A stretch of 64,000 nt of DNA. Origin: Vicia villosa. Taxonomy: Eukaryota; Streptophyta; Magnoliopsida; Fabales; Fabaceae. The translations under genes were made by a program, and so were the position numbers. Below the pieces are notes generated by a model that was not told the origin of the DNA, did no database searches, and worked only from the letters and a program-made list of their open reading frames with translations. How positions within the stretch are numbered: position 1 is the stretch's first letter; each line of letters begins with the position of its first letter. Location of the stretch: contig NC_081180.1 in NCBI RefSeq assembly GCF_029867415.1, positions 142,786,731 through 142,850,730 of the forward strand, written 5' to 3'. Shown here piece after piece: positions 10,559 through 20,965 of this stretch.

Positions 10559-11882
10559 TCAAATTAATATTGTGTCACTAGTGCAAAATGGAGATTAAAA
10601 TATTTTCATTTTTTTAAATTAATAGCCTCAAAACCGTTTCTTTGATATTCTTGCAATTCGCATCTAAACTTGTAAAATTGTTTGACTAATCACATACCCG
10701 ACTTCAACAATATAACTTTTAAACCTTATTTTTCTCTTATCAAATTTATAAATATCTAATGTTCTTTATTAAATATTTTTCTATTTGATTTTAGTCCCGA
10801 TATCAAAATTTCTTTCTACTTGATCCTGCAATTTCAAAACCATTTTAATTCGATTCTTCGTCTCATTTTGTGTGTGGAAAAATTACGTAAATTGAGGTCG
10901 TGTCACGTGGATTAGACGTTGCTAAATAATTTATAATGTTAATATATGATAGATTTTTTATTCTCAATTTTATTAATGATGTTCTATTTCGCCGCTCATT
11001 GATAAAAGCTTGTTCCTTAATAGCGACGCCATACCACTCAAATTATTTTAGTGTAAGTCCATCTGTTTCTCCATTAAAAGTGAGAAATTGGGCACACGTT
11101 CGATGTTTGCGGAAAATTAAAGCTTTCAATATTAAGGCCAACGCGCATCAAATATACCTCATGGGTTTTGTCTAGCTGCCCTCATTTTTGAACTCGTCGA
11201 TTCTTCTTTCTAATATGAAGTTTTCTTGATTTACACGGCATGACCATCAGGTAGTTCATCCTTCATTGATATACAATTTTGGATTTCTTAAATATTACTT
11301 TATTATTATTATGGGTGCGGATATAGTAATATTTATTTAAAATAAATCTAGATGGTATTTCGATGTGGAACCGAAAATCAGTAATATAAAGATGAGTAGT
11401 TTTTTTCCGTATTGTGGTGCGAGCCTTCGATGCGGTTGATCGAGGGCGTACCTGGATGATTAACACTACTAAAGTAAATAGAGGTGTAATTTTGCTAGAA
11501 GAAATGAATGAATACATGTTATGACGAGTGACTGAGCATCTATGAAGCACCGACACCTCTGAAACCAAGTGTGTCGATGTCCTTGTCGATGACGGACACC
11601 TGCACTGACACTTGCAATTACATTTAATTTATTCATTTTTTCAAATTATTAACGGTGTCGTCGTGTCAGTGTCGGGGTCGATTTAGTGGTGTTCGTGCTT
11701 CATAGCTGAGCATATATGATGGACGGTTAAAACCCTTCTCGTTTAGTCTTAGACTATTTGGCCGATTTTGCAGAGCTTTTGACCGGCCTCGAACACATGG
11801 TAATATGTATTCACTTGAGAATGAGATCTACTGCTCCCCTTAGTAGAGTTAAGATTATCTTATGCTACCTAAGGGTGTGCAA
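10425..11882. repeat. Segmental duplication, copy B
   Basis: Nearly identical to 1-1287. The main differences are the 166-bp MITE plus its 8-bp duplication, an extra ATT near 11303 and scattered substitutions. It ends where the sequence jumps back to the equivalent of copy A position ~262, which marks a tandem junction with copy C. Confidence 0.85.
11540..11705. mobile_element. MITE with 8-bp target duplication (hAT-like)
   Basis: The left end CTATGAAGCACCGACAC pairs with the right end GTGTTCGTGCTTCATAG. The flanks carry a perfect 8-bp duplication CTGAGCAT (11532-11539 and 11706-11713). Copy A has the uninterrupted site near 1106-1113. An 8-bp duplication fits the hAT superfamily. A Mutator relative is less likely. 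It is 166 bp long with no coding capacity. Confidence 0.88.
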
Positions 11883-13029
11883 AATATAATCACATGCCCG
11901 ACTTCAACAATATAATTTTTAAACCAGATTTTTCTCTTAACAAATTTATAAATATCTAATATTCTTTTTTAAATACTATATATCTCTTAAATATTTGTCA
12001 ATTTGATTTTAGTCCCGATATCAAAAATTCTTTCTACTTGATCCTGCAATTTTTATAACCATTTTAATTCGGTTCCTCGTCTCATTTTATGTGTGGAAAA
12101 ACACATAAATTGATGTTGTGTCACGTGGGATTAGATGTTGCTAAATACTACTTTCTAATGTTAATATATGATAGATTTTTTATCATATTTCGCCACTCAT
12201 TGACAAACCTTTGTTCCCTAATAACGGCGCAATAACACTCAAATTATTTAAGTGTAAATCCATATGTTTCTCCAACAAAAGTAAGAAATTGGGCACATGT
12301 TCGATGTTTGTGGCAAAACTTCCAATCTCTAGGCCAACATGCATCAAATATACCTCGCGGGTTTTGTCTAGTTGCCATCATTTTTTAAGTCGCCAATTCT
12401 TCTTTCTAATATGAAGTTTTCTTGATTTACATGGGATGGCCATCAGGTAGTTCCTTCTTCATTTCGCTGATATATAGTTTTCAATTTACAAAAATATTAT
12501 TCTATTATTATGGGTGTGGATTTAGAACAAATTTAGATGGTATTTTGATGTGGAACAAAATATCAGTAATGTAAAGAAAATATATTTGTCTGTACAGTGG
12601 TACGAGCCTTGGATGCGGTGGAGCGGAGGCGTACCTAAATCTGGATGGTTAACACTTCAACAGTATATAGATATGTAATTTTGCTATAGTAACTGAATGA
12701 ATACATGTTATGACATGTGGCTGAGCATATATCATAGACGGTTAAAACCCTTCTCGTTTAGTCCTACAGTGTTGGACTAGTTTTATTGAGCTTTTGATCG
12801 GCCTCGAACACGTGGTAATATGTATTCTCTTAAGAAAGGGATTTACTACTTTTCTTAGTAGAGTTGTGACTATCTTGTGCTACTTAGGGGTGTGAAAATA
12901 TCCAAGGCCCAAATCTATTTTAAATATTCGGATATAATGAAATGATCATCAACCGAATAATGATGCTCGCTTCATCTTCAATCTCAAGACACTTTTCTTC
13001 TCAATTACTTCACGTTTTAAAGTAGACTC
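11883..13029. repeat. Segmental duplication, copy C (left part)
   Basis: Starts at the equivalent of copy A position ~262 and follows A to about A position 1530. It is clearly more diverged than A is from B. It is cut at 13029 by Sirevirus element 1 and resumes at 22177. Confidence 0.8.
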
Positions 13030-13608
13030 TGTTAGAACAAGATTTGTTCTGATCAATTATCTTAGTTTTGATGATAACAATAATATGAATTTTGCTTAAG
13101 ATAATATGGTACTCTAATCCAATGCAATTTCCTTTTCAGGAAATATATAAAGAGTATGCATAATTCAGCGCTCAGAAGCTTTGTCTCAAAGGGTTCAGCA
13201 TGCAACATCAGAACATGGTCTGGCAAGACATCAGAAGATGGTCGAAGCAGAATCAGAACATGGGTCTATGGAAGCATCAGAAGAACATGAGATCAGAAGC
13301 ACTGAAGTTCTGATGGTATCACGCTCAGAAGCACTTCAAGGTCAGAAGATCAGAAGATGCTTTGCACCAAGCTGTTTGACTCTGATGATATTCAAACGTT
13401 GTATTCACAAACATCAGATCAGAAGGAAGTACATGTGGCAGGCTACGCTGACTGATAAAAGGAACGTTAGAAGCTATTAAAGGCAACGTCAGTTGACACA
13501 GCGTGAACAAGGCTCGAGGTAGTTGACAAAAGCGTATAACATTAAATGCGATGCTGTACGGAACACGCAAAGCATTAAATGCTCTCAACGGTCATCTTCT
13601 CCAACGCC

Positions 13609-13617
13609 TATATATAT
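13609..13617 (+). promoter_or_regulatory. Probable TATA box of the element 1 LTR
   Basis: TATATATAT follows a conserved GC-richer patch (CAACGGTCATCTTCTC). The equivalent positions in elements 2 and 3 read TATAAATAT, so a TATA-like motif is kept here in all three. Confidence 0.65.
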
Positions 13618-13857
13618 GAAGTTCTGATGAGAAGCAAGGTTAACTATTCTGAACAAAAACAACTCATATTAACTTGCTGAAACTCTGTTCTATTCAAAGC
13701 TCAGAATCTTCATCTTCATCAAAGCTCACTACATTGCTGTTGTAATATATTAGTGAGATTAAGCTTAAACGTTAAGAGAAATATCACAGTTTGTGATTAT
13801 AGCTTTTAAGAAGCAATTGTAATACTCTTAGAATAGATTACATTAAGTTGTAAGGAA

Positions 13858-14030
13858 CTAGAGTGATCGTGTGGATCAGAATACTCTAGGAAGTCTTAGA
13901 GGTTATCTAAGCAGGTTGTAACTAGAGTGATCGTGTGGATCAGAATACTCTAGAAAGTCTTAGAGGGTATCTAAGCAGTTGTTCCTGGAGTGAGCAGTGT
14001 GTGATCAGAAGACTCTGGAAGACTTAGTTG
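13858..14030 (+). repeat. Three tandem hairpin-forming modules in the LTR
   Basis: Modules of ~64 bp start at 13858, 13922 and 13985. Each contains an inverted repeat of the type CTAGAGT ... ACTCTAG around a GATC-rich loop, followed by AGTCTTAG ... CTAAGC. They lie downstream of the TATA box and so probably within the transcribed part of the LTR. Confidence 0.8.
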
Positions 14031-14236
14031 CTGACTAAGTGGAGAACCATTGTAATCCGTGCGATTAGTGGATTAAATCCTCAGTTGAGGTAAATCATCT
14101 CTGCGAGGGTGGACTGGAGTAGTTTAGTTAACAACGAACCAGGATAAAAATAACTGTGCAATTTATTTTTATCGGTCAAGTTTTAAAGCTACACTTATTC
14201 AAACCCCCCCTTTCTAAGTGTTTTTCTATCCTTCAA

Positions 14237-14253
14237 TTGGCATCAGAGCGCCG
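14237..14253 (+). other. Primer-binding site, tRNA-Met type
   Basis: TTGGCATCAGAGCGCCG, one base after the LTR end, fits the plant copia primer site TGGTATCAGAGC complementary to initiator tRNA-Met. One base differs (C for T), whereas elements 2 and 3 have the T. Confidence 0.85.
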
Positions 14254-14321
14254 GTTCTAAGGTGCAAGCACTTAACCGTGTTTAGAAAAGATTCAGGAAG
14301 AGAAAAACGCTTCAGTAAAAG

Positions 14322-16235
14322 ATGGCTGATGAAACTGCAAAGTCTACATCTACATCTGGCTCTGCTGAGCAACACAACGGTAACAATGGTTATACTAGAC
14401 CGCCGGTATTTGATGGTGAAAACTTTGAATACTGGAAAGATAAACTGGAAAGTTACTTTCTTGGTCTAGATGGTGATCTATGGGATCTTCTGATGGATGG
14501 TTACAAACATCCGGTAAAAGCCAGTGGCGTAAAGCTGACAAGGCAAGAAATGAGTGATGATCAGAAGAAGCTTTTCAGGAATCATCATAAATGCAGAACT
14601 GTTTTGCTGAATGCTATCTCTCATGCTGAGTATGAGAAGATATCTAACAGGGAAACGGCCTATGACATATATGAGTCCTTGAAAATGACTCATGAAGGAA
14701 ATGCTCAAGTCAAGGAGACTAAAGCTCTTGCTCTAATCCAGAAATATGAAGCCTTCAAGATGGAGGATGATGAAGACATTGAAAAGATGTTTTCAAGATT
14801 TCAAACTCTTACTGCTGGATTGAGAGTTCTTGACAAGGGATACACCAAGGCTGATCACGTAAAGAAGATCATCAGAAGCTTACCCAGAAGATGGGGTCCT
14901 ATGGTGACTGCATTTAAGATTGCGAAGAATCTAAATGAAGTCTCTTTGGAAGAGCTGATCAGTGCCTTGAGGAGTCATGAAATTGAACTGGATGCAAACG
15001 AGCCTCAAAAGAAAGGTAAGTCTATTGCATTAAAATCCAATATCAAGAAATGCACTAACGCTTTTCAGGCTAGAGAAGAAGATCCTGAAGAATCAGAATC
15101 CGAAGAAGAAGATGAACTGTCCTTGATCTCCAGAAGGCTAAATCAACTCTGGAAGAACAAGCAAAGGAAGTTCAGAGGCGTCAGAAGTTCAAAGAAATTT
15201 GAACGTGGAGAATCTTCTGATGACAGAAGATTTGACAAGAAGAAGGTCATGTGCTATGAATGCAATGAGCCTGGACACTTCAAGAATGAATGTCCAAAAC
15301 TTCTGAAAGAAAATCCCAAGAAGAAGTTTCATAAGAAGAAAGGTCTTATGGCAACCTGGGATGAGTCAGAAGATGATTCAGACTCTGAAGATGAGCAGGC
15401 CAACTGTGCGCTGATGGTGACAGAAGATGACGGATCAGAATCTACATCAGAATCAGATTCTGAAGAGGTATTTTCTGAACTTACTAGAGATGAGCTAGTT
15501 TCCAGTCTAACAGAACTTCTGGAATTCAAGTCTCAGATTAGTCTCAAATACAAAAAGCTGAAAAAGCTATTTGAATTTGAAACAAAGAAGCTTGAGTTGG
15601 AGAATTCTGAATTAAAAGAAAAATTGTTAAAATTATCCAATAATATTGGATCTTCTTCTAATTCAGAAAAATCCACTCCTAGTCTAAACCATATTCTGAA
15701 AGAATATGATTTAAGTTTCAGGAAGTTCTTATCTAGAAGTATTGGCAGAAGTCAGCTAGCTTCTATGATATATGCTGTGTCTGGAAACAAAAGAGTCGGC
15801 ATTGGTTTTGAGGGTGAAACCCCATACAAACTTGAACCTGTTGATAAAATGAAAATCACATACAAGCCATTGTATGATCAGTTCAAGTATGGCCACTCAC
15901 ATGATATTAGGCACACTTCACATGCTCAAAGTTTTCACATTACACACACCAAAAAGCATGTGACACAACCTAGGAAATATCATGAAACTCACATTAAGAA
16001 TTATCATGTTGTTCCTCCTATTGCTTACAATGTCAAACCCGAGTTCAATCAGAACTTGAGGAGAACTAACAAGAAAGGACCCAAGAAGGTGTGGGTACCA
16101 AAGAAAAAGACTATTTCTTTTGCAGATTCTCTTGGCGACAAAGAAGATAAAAGTCAACATGTCATGTCACCTGGACTCAAGTTGGTCTCAACACTTGAAG
16201 GGAAGAAGGACTGTCTTCCAAGTTCTGGTACTTAA
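14322..16235 (+). CDS. gag: Gag polyprotein of Sirevirus element 1
   Basis: Codes for 637 residues forming the capsid/nucleocapsid protein that packages retrotransposon RNA in cytoplasmic particles. The N-terminal third is the copia-type gag domain (FDGENFEYWKDKLESYFLG near residues 30-50). A CCHC zinc knuckle follows at C311, C314, H319 and C324, flanked by acidic Ser/Glu-rich stretches. A Leu/Lys-rich, probably coiled-coil segment lies near residues 385-450, with a basic His/Lys-rich tail. The ATG at 14322 is the first after the primer site and is shared with elements 2 and 3. The frame is intact. The pol frame overlaps its 3' end in another phase. Confidence 0.93.
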   Translation: MADETAKSTSTSGSAEQHNGNNGYTRPPVFDGENFEYWKDKLESYFLGLDGDLWDLLMDGYKHPVKASGVKLTRQEMSDDQKKLFRNHHKCRTVLLNAISHAEYEKISNRETAYDIYESLKMTHEGNAQVKETKALALIQKYEAFKMEDDEDIEKMFSRFQTLTAGLRVLDKGYTKADHVKKIIRSLPRRWGPMVTAFKIAKNLNEVSLEELISALRSHEIELDANEPQKKGKSIALKSNIKKCTNAFQAREEDPEESESEEEDELSLISRRLNQLWKNKQRKFRGVRSSKKFERGESSDDRRFDKKKVMCYECNEPGHFKNECPKLLKENPKKKFHKKKGLMATWDESEDDSDSEDEQANCALMVTEDDGSESTSESDSEEVFSELTRDELVSSLTELLEFKSQISLKYKKLKKLFEFETKKLELENSELKEKLLKLSNNIGSSSNSEKSTPSLNHILKEYDLSFRKFLSRSIGRSQLASMIYAVSGNKRVGIGFEGETPYKLEPVDKMKITYKPLYDQFKYGHSHDIRHTSHAQSFHITHTKKHVTQPRKYHETHIKNYHVVPPIAYNVKPEFNQNLRRTNKKGPKKVWVPKKKTISFADSLGDKEDKSQHVMSPGLKLVSTLEGKKDCLPSSGT

Positions 16236-16594
16236 ATCTGTTGAAGAAACTATGTTTGTAGGAGATCAGAAAAGAAAGTTTATTAGTCTTGGAACCATCT
16301 GTTTTGTTTGTTTCTAAAGCAATGGTGTTTCGTTCTTGATTATTCTGAATGCTCTAAATGCTACAGAATATACAATATTGAAACATTGATTCTGGACGAA
16401 TCAATAAATATCTGCAGATACAGTTTTGTCTTATCAGAAGCTGCAGAACAAAGAAGTGAATCTTCAGAAGCTGTGTATATCAGAAGGAATGGATCAGAAG
16501 ATCATTCAGATTTACATCAGCACACCTCAGAAAAAGTGTTTCCAGAAGAGAAATTTGATCAATTCAGAAGCAGTGATCGGAATCAGAAGGCGTA
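16120..16594 (+). pseudogene. pol: Collapsed pol remnant of Sirevirus element 1
   Basis: This overlaps the end of gag in another reading phase and corresponds to the start of the protease and the far end of the integrase region of element 3. The aspartic protease signature Asp-Ser-Gly is Asp-Ser-Ser here. The frame stops at 16317. After 16310 the sequence jumps to the equivalent of element 3 position ~54650, so most of protease, all of the integrase catalytic core and all of reverse transcriptase/RNase H are missing. Element 2 carries the same lesion, so it was inherited from a common deleted parent. Confidence 0.85.
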
Positions 16595-16992
16595 AAGCCT
16601 ATTGAATATTTCACACCTGTCATCCATTATCTGATGATGAACACGTGTCTCTATGGTCAGTACGAAGCGTGCAGTTGAAAAGACGCCGACCTAGGTAACT
16701 GTATTAAATCATTTCATTTACCATGCTATCTCTCCTAATGTCACTCGTCATTTAATGAAAATGATTTCTTTTGATTCTGAAACTATTCATTTTGTTTATT
16801 TATTTTTTTTTCATTCTCTATTTTATATTCGTCTTCTTATATTCTTTTCAAATCATATCATATATCTTTTTCGCTCCCTTGTCTCTCTTTCTTCCTGCAT
16901 TCTCTCGTTTGAAAAGTTCTTAGCCGTTTTCTAAAACCCTAATCGAAAACCCAGTTTTCTTTTCTTGTTCGTTTTTTGTTCATCCATCATCC
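16595..16992 (+). promoter_or_regulatory. Leader upstream of the envelope-like ORF (possible internal promoter)
   Basis: This ~400-bp non-coding stretch is conserved in elements 1 and 2 and partly in 3. It contains a G-box core CACGTG (about 16645-16650) and ends in a long pyrimidine-rich run before the ATG. It could hold a splice acceptor or an internal promoter for the envelope-like ORF. That role is inference. Confidence 0.4.
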
Positions 16993-19684
16993 ATGGCTGC
17001 CTTCTCATCCCAAAATGTTAATACATCTGTTCCTCACCATCTCCAAGAAGAAATTTTGCAACTTACTCCTGTTGTTGCATGCTCTATTCCCAAGGACAAA
17101 TTAGAAGTTCTATGTGAACTTATTGTTGATTTTGACAACCTTGAAGAACATGAATTTCATCTTAAAGAAGACATCATCTTTCAAGGATGGACCTCGTTGT
17201 TTGCTGAGTTCGTTGGCCCAGTTTATCCGGATCTTGTCAAGGAGTTCTGGGCACATGCTGTGGTTGCTCCAAAATCAATACTTTCTTTCGTCCATGGAAA
17301 GTTTGTTGTTATTACTGAAAACATCCTAAGAGTGATGTTTGATCTGAAAAACCCTGAAGGGGCTTTTGAGATTGATAAAAGGGCAGATTGGGAAGATGTC
17401 CTATCCACTCTCTATCCAAATGTCAAGGAAACAAAAAGCGTCAAGGATTTGAGAGATGTCTACAAAATTTGGACAAAGATCCTTCTTGGGTGTTTCTACC
17501 ATAGGAAAGGAACACATGCCTCGGATTTCATCAATAATGAGCAAAGGTATATTCTTTATTGCATTGCCACTAAGAAGAAGGTTGATGCGATCTACATTAT
17601 CTTCAACCATTTGTGGAAAGCAGTAAAGGATTCCAGAAACGCTTTCAGAGAAAAAGGTGGAACAATCATTCCTTTTGGAAGGATTATTTCAAATCTTTTG
17701 GTGCATTCAAAGATTGTTGAAAGCTTGGAATCTGAAGGTATTGTGAAAGACCTTGCTGTCACATCTGGGGCTTGTCTGAATGCATTCACTTTGAAGAAGA
17801 TGAAAGTAATTAAGGCTATCAGTAAGACTCCCCAACCTCTTGCTGATACAAGAATCAGAAGAGCACCTGTTCTTGCTGAGTTTGAAACTTTCTTCAACTG
17901 TGAGGTACCTGCAGTCAGAACTAGGTATCTGTTATCACAAGAAGAAAATAAATATCTCAAAAATCAAGAGAAGGGTGCTCCAATGAAAATAAATAAGAAG
18001 AAGGAAGAAAGGACTAAAAGAAAGCATGATTATCCTTCTGCTGTCTCTAAGAAACAAGATGTTTCTAAAGAGGTCATTGCAAAGGTTGCTAAGTCTGTCT
18101 CTGATGAGTTTGAGAAGAAAGGGAAAGAAGCTGTTGAGAAGAAGAAAACAAGAAAAAGGAAGATGATTCTTCAAGAGTCTGATGAAGAAAATGTCTCTCA
18201 AGAGGCTGAGAATCAATCAGAAGTTCTGGCATATGTCAGAAGGAAAGAAATCTCTAGCGGCAAAGCAAAGATTATTGAAGAGCCGAAGAGTAAGAAGCAA
18301 AAGAAGACTGAGGATGTAGCCAAAGCTTTTCTGAGAAGTTCCAAAGGTATTTGCATTTCTGAACCTGATTCTGCTCCTGCTGTTCGTTCAGAAGTTGCAC
18401 CAATAGAGGTTGTCCCTACACCTGAACCAGAAAAAGCCACATCAGAATCACCTGTTTTTGTCCATGTTCTTACACCTCCATCTTCTCCTATAACCATTCC
18501 TTCCTCTCCACCTACCATCAATCCTGTTCTGGATATACCACCCCTTCAAACTCTCTTTCCATCTCAACCTTCTCCCAATGCCACCTTTGAACATAATCCC
18601 TCCACCTCTCAAAACAACCTTTGTGATTCTCCTCTTCCAACCTCTGCATCACATGAGCAGCTGCTCCGTGATTGCAACTACACTCCCAAGCCTCGTCCTG
18701 AAGCTGAAGTGGTAGTGTTAGATTCTGATACTGAAGCAGAATCTTCTTATAGGTTGGATAGAGAACCTCATCCGTACTTCTCTTCCAACCCTGCCTTTTC
18801 AAAAAACCCAAATAAAATTCCGCCCTGTAGACCCTATTGGTATAGTTTTTGAAAAAATAAAGAGGAATCTCAGAAGTATCTTTGATACTCTCAGAATTGC
18901 TGAAAGTTCTGGATTGAATGATGTTGCTATGCGGAACTTCTGGAGGATCTTTCGCAGAGAATCAGATGCTCTGTTTTTAGAACTTCAGGAAGCCTGTGTA
19001 GCTGCTGCCCCACGGCCTCGTGGAATTCTGAGGAATTTTGAAGACTTCTGGTTTGCTAGTCTCAAAGGAAGACATTTGTTGGAAGAGAAGCCCTTCTTGG
19101 ATGAGATGGAACAATTAAGACTGGCTGCTGAAATGGAAGCATATCCATGCAGGGATATTGTTATCTTTATTCCTGATCATCCTGTTCTGCTCGGAGACTT
19201 CAAGACTCTCTTTAACTATCTGAGGGAAAACCCTTCTGAGAAAGACCCAAGCTTGGTCATTCCAGAAGTTGTTGACCCACCAGAAGTTGAAGGTCCTTCT
19301 GCTCCCAGGAATCTAGCTGCCATTATTCAGGCACTTGAGAATGGAGACTCGAAAATTCCTGCTGCAGAATATGGAGATGCTTCTATGCAAGAAGCAGATG
19401 TTGAAGATCATGTTGCTGAATCAGATCCTGTTGAGGAAATCCCTGCAAATGATCTATCCATGGAAGCTACAGATCAAGATGCTATTCCTGTGGTTGAAAG
19501 CGGTGAAACTTCTTCTGATAAATCTTCTCGTCTTGCAAGGACTCTGGAAGAAATTCAGAAGAGACAGGATGAGCAAAGCTCACTCATTGCTGAGTTTAGA
19601 ACTTTCATGGTGAGGCAAGATGGACACAACAATGAGGTTCAAGAGATGCTGGCCAAGATCCTGTCAAGGCTAGGGCCATCTTAG
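16993..19684 (+). pseudogene. Envelope-like ORF of Sirevirus element 1, frameshifted
   Basis: The open frame 16993-18852 (619 codons) continues after a frameshift in another phase as 18914-19684 (256 codons). The intact counterpart is in element 2 (41265-44006). The break is one extra A in a run at 18801-18806 (six A versus five in element 2). The N-terminal ~300 residues match the putative plant transposon protein/envelope-like family (GWTSLFAEFVGPVYPDLVKE). A Lys/Glu-rich region, a Pro/Ser-rich stretch and a conserved C-terminal domain follow. No signal peptide or clear membrane helix is visible, so true envelope function is unproven. Confidence 0.85.
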
Positions 19685-20369
19685 ATTGAGTCTGTGTTGT
19701 TTCTTTCTTTTCGTTGCATCTGTTTTTGTGCATCTGATCTTACTTATCTTCATGTACTTCTGTACCTGATGTTTGAACTTCAATGAAATCATCTTCTTCC
19801 TCCGTGTGTTTCTTTTTGTTTGTCTCTGAATCTTTTCTGTCTTTTGATGGTATGACAAAAAGGGGGAGAAGATAAATGATAAATGATTTGATTAATCTAT
19901 CAGTTGCTGGATAAAGCTCCCACACTTTTACTAACAAGAACTGCAAGTTCTATATGGTTTAAGTGTTTTGCAGGTATAAAGAAGTGAAGAAAATCTTCAA
20001 AGCAAACACAAGAAGCAAAACCATAAGAAGCGTTATTCTGTAAAAAGAATAAGCTCATGGAAACTGAAGCAAGCTGAGTGCTGTCAAGCTTCAGAAATCA
20101 GAAGCAAGAAAGAAGAATGATCAGAATTTCTGATAATAGAATTTGATCCAAAATTTGTCTATTTGCACTGACAAAATTCTATTTGCTCTGATACATTATT
20201 TTAGCCTATATGGCTCTGATACATATCACGTGTTCTAATATACATTTTATGTTCTGACTCGTTCATGCTGACTTTTGTCGTTTAGTTTTTGTTCTGTAAC
20301 ATTTCAGGATGTAGAGATGCTCTGATGATGCTCTGGTACATTCAACAATGTTCTGATACAAATCTAGCA
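19685..20369 (+). other. 3' untranslated region of element 1, unique part
   Basis: I see no gene. TGACAAAAAGGGGGAGA at about 19853-19870 resembles a further polypurine tract and is conserved in elements 2 and 3. The rest is rich in TCTGATAC and CAGAAG words. Confidence 0.6.
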
Positions 20370-20720
20370 TGAAGTGATGTTGGTAGAAATTCAAAGCTCT
20401 GAAGCTATCCGAGGGAAGCAGAAATCAGAAGTTGTGAATGTTCTAAAGATCCAGAAAACTCAAGTTCTGAAGCTGTCCTAAATGGAAGCAGAAATCAGAA
20501 GCTGTGAATGTTCTGAAGATCAAAGAAATTCAAGTTCTGAAGCTGTCCTAAATGGAAGCAGAAATCAGAAGCTGTGAATGTTCTGAAGATCAAAGAAATT
20601 CAAGTTCTGAAGCTGTCCTAAATGGAAGCAGGAATCAGAAGCTATGAGTGTTCTAGGGATCTAAAGAAATTCAAGTTCTGAAGCTGTCCAATGGAAGCAG
20701 AAGTCAGAAGCTATGAATTC
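20370..20720 (+). repeat. Tandem ~70-bp repeats in the 3' untranslated region of element 1
   Basis: About five copies of a unit containing CAAGTTCTGAAGCTGTCC, GGAAGCAGAAATCAGAAGC and TGTGAATGTTCTGAAGATC. The same array, with fewer and more divergent units, occurs in element 2 (40260-40530) and element 3 (58530-58800). Confidence 0.85.
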
Positions 20721-20800
20721 TCTGAAGACAGAAGCTTATGTGATCGTCTCTACCGAAATAATCAGGGAAGTCTTTTATTAAAGTTCTTCGAGTATTTATT

Positions 20801-20851
20801 TCAGGGGGAGATTATTTATCTCAGGGGGAGATTGTTAATCTCAGGGGGAGA
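20801..20851 (+). repeat. Triplet polypurine tracts, 20-bp period
   Basis: TCAGGGGGAGA occurs at 20801, 20821 and 20841, exactly 20 bp apart. Elements 2 and 3 have the same triplet. Multiplied polypurine tracts upstream of the 3' LTR are a described hallmark of Sireviruses. Confidence 0.88.
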
Positions 20852-20951
20852 CATATTCACATGCTTATGCTATAGCTGTGTAATTTGTCTTTTGCCGTCT
20901 GCTCTTTCTGATCGCAAATTCATATCATTTATATATGTTTTTGTCATCATC

Positions 20952-20965
20952 AAAAAGGGGGAGAT
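20952..20965 (+). other. Polypurine tract next to the 3' LTR
   Basis: AAAAAGGGGGAGAT directly precedes the 3' LTR. It is the expected primer for second-strand DNA synthesis and is identical in all three Sireviruses. Confidence 0.9.

Larger units (their letters stand above)
13030..14235 (+). repeat. 5' LTR of Sirevirus element 1
   Basis: Starts TGTTAGAACAAG and ends CTATCCTTCA, 1206 bp. I count six substitutions against the 3' LTR (20966-22171), about 0.5 percent. Heptamers such as TCAGAAG recur throughout. Confidence 0.95.

Noticed and set aside
13181..13480. ~100-codon frames in the Sirevirus LTRs, repeated in every LTR
   Set aside because: They recur only because the LTRs recur. The peptide reflects the TCAGAAG word bias, and other frames on both strands are equally open.
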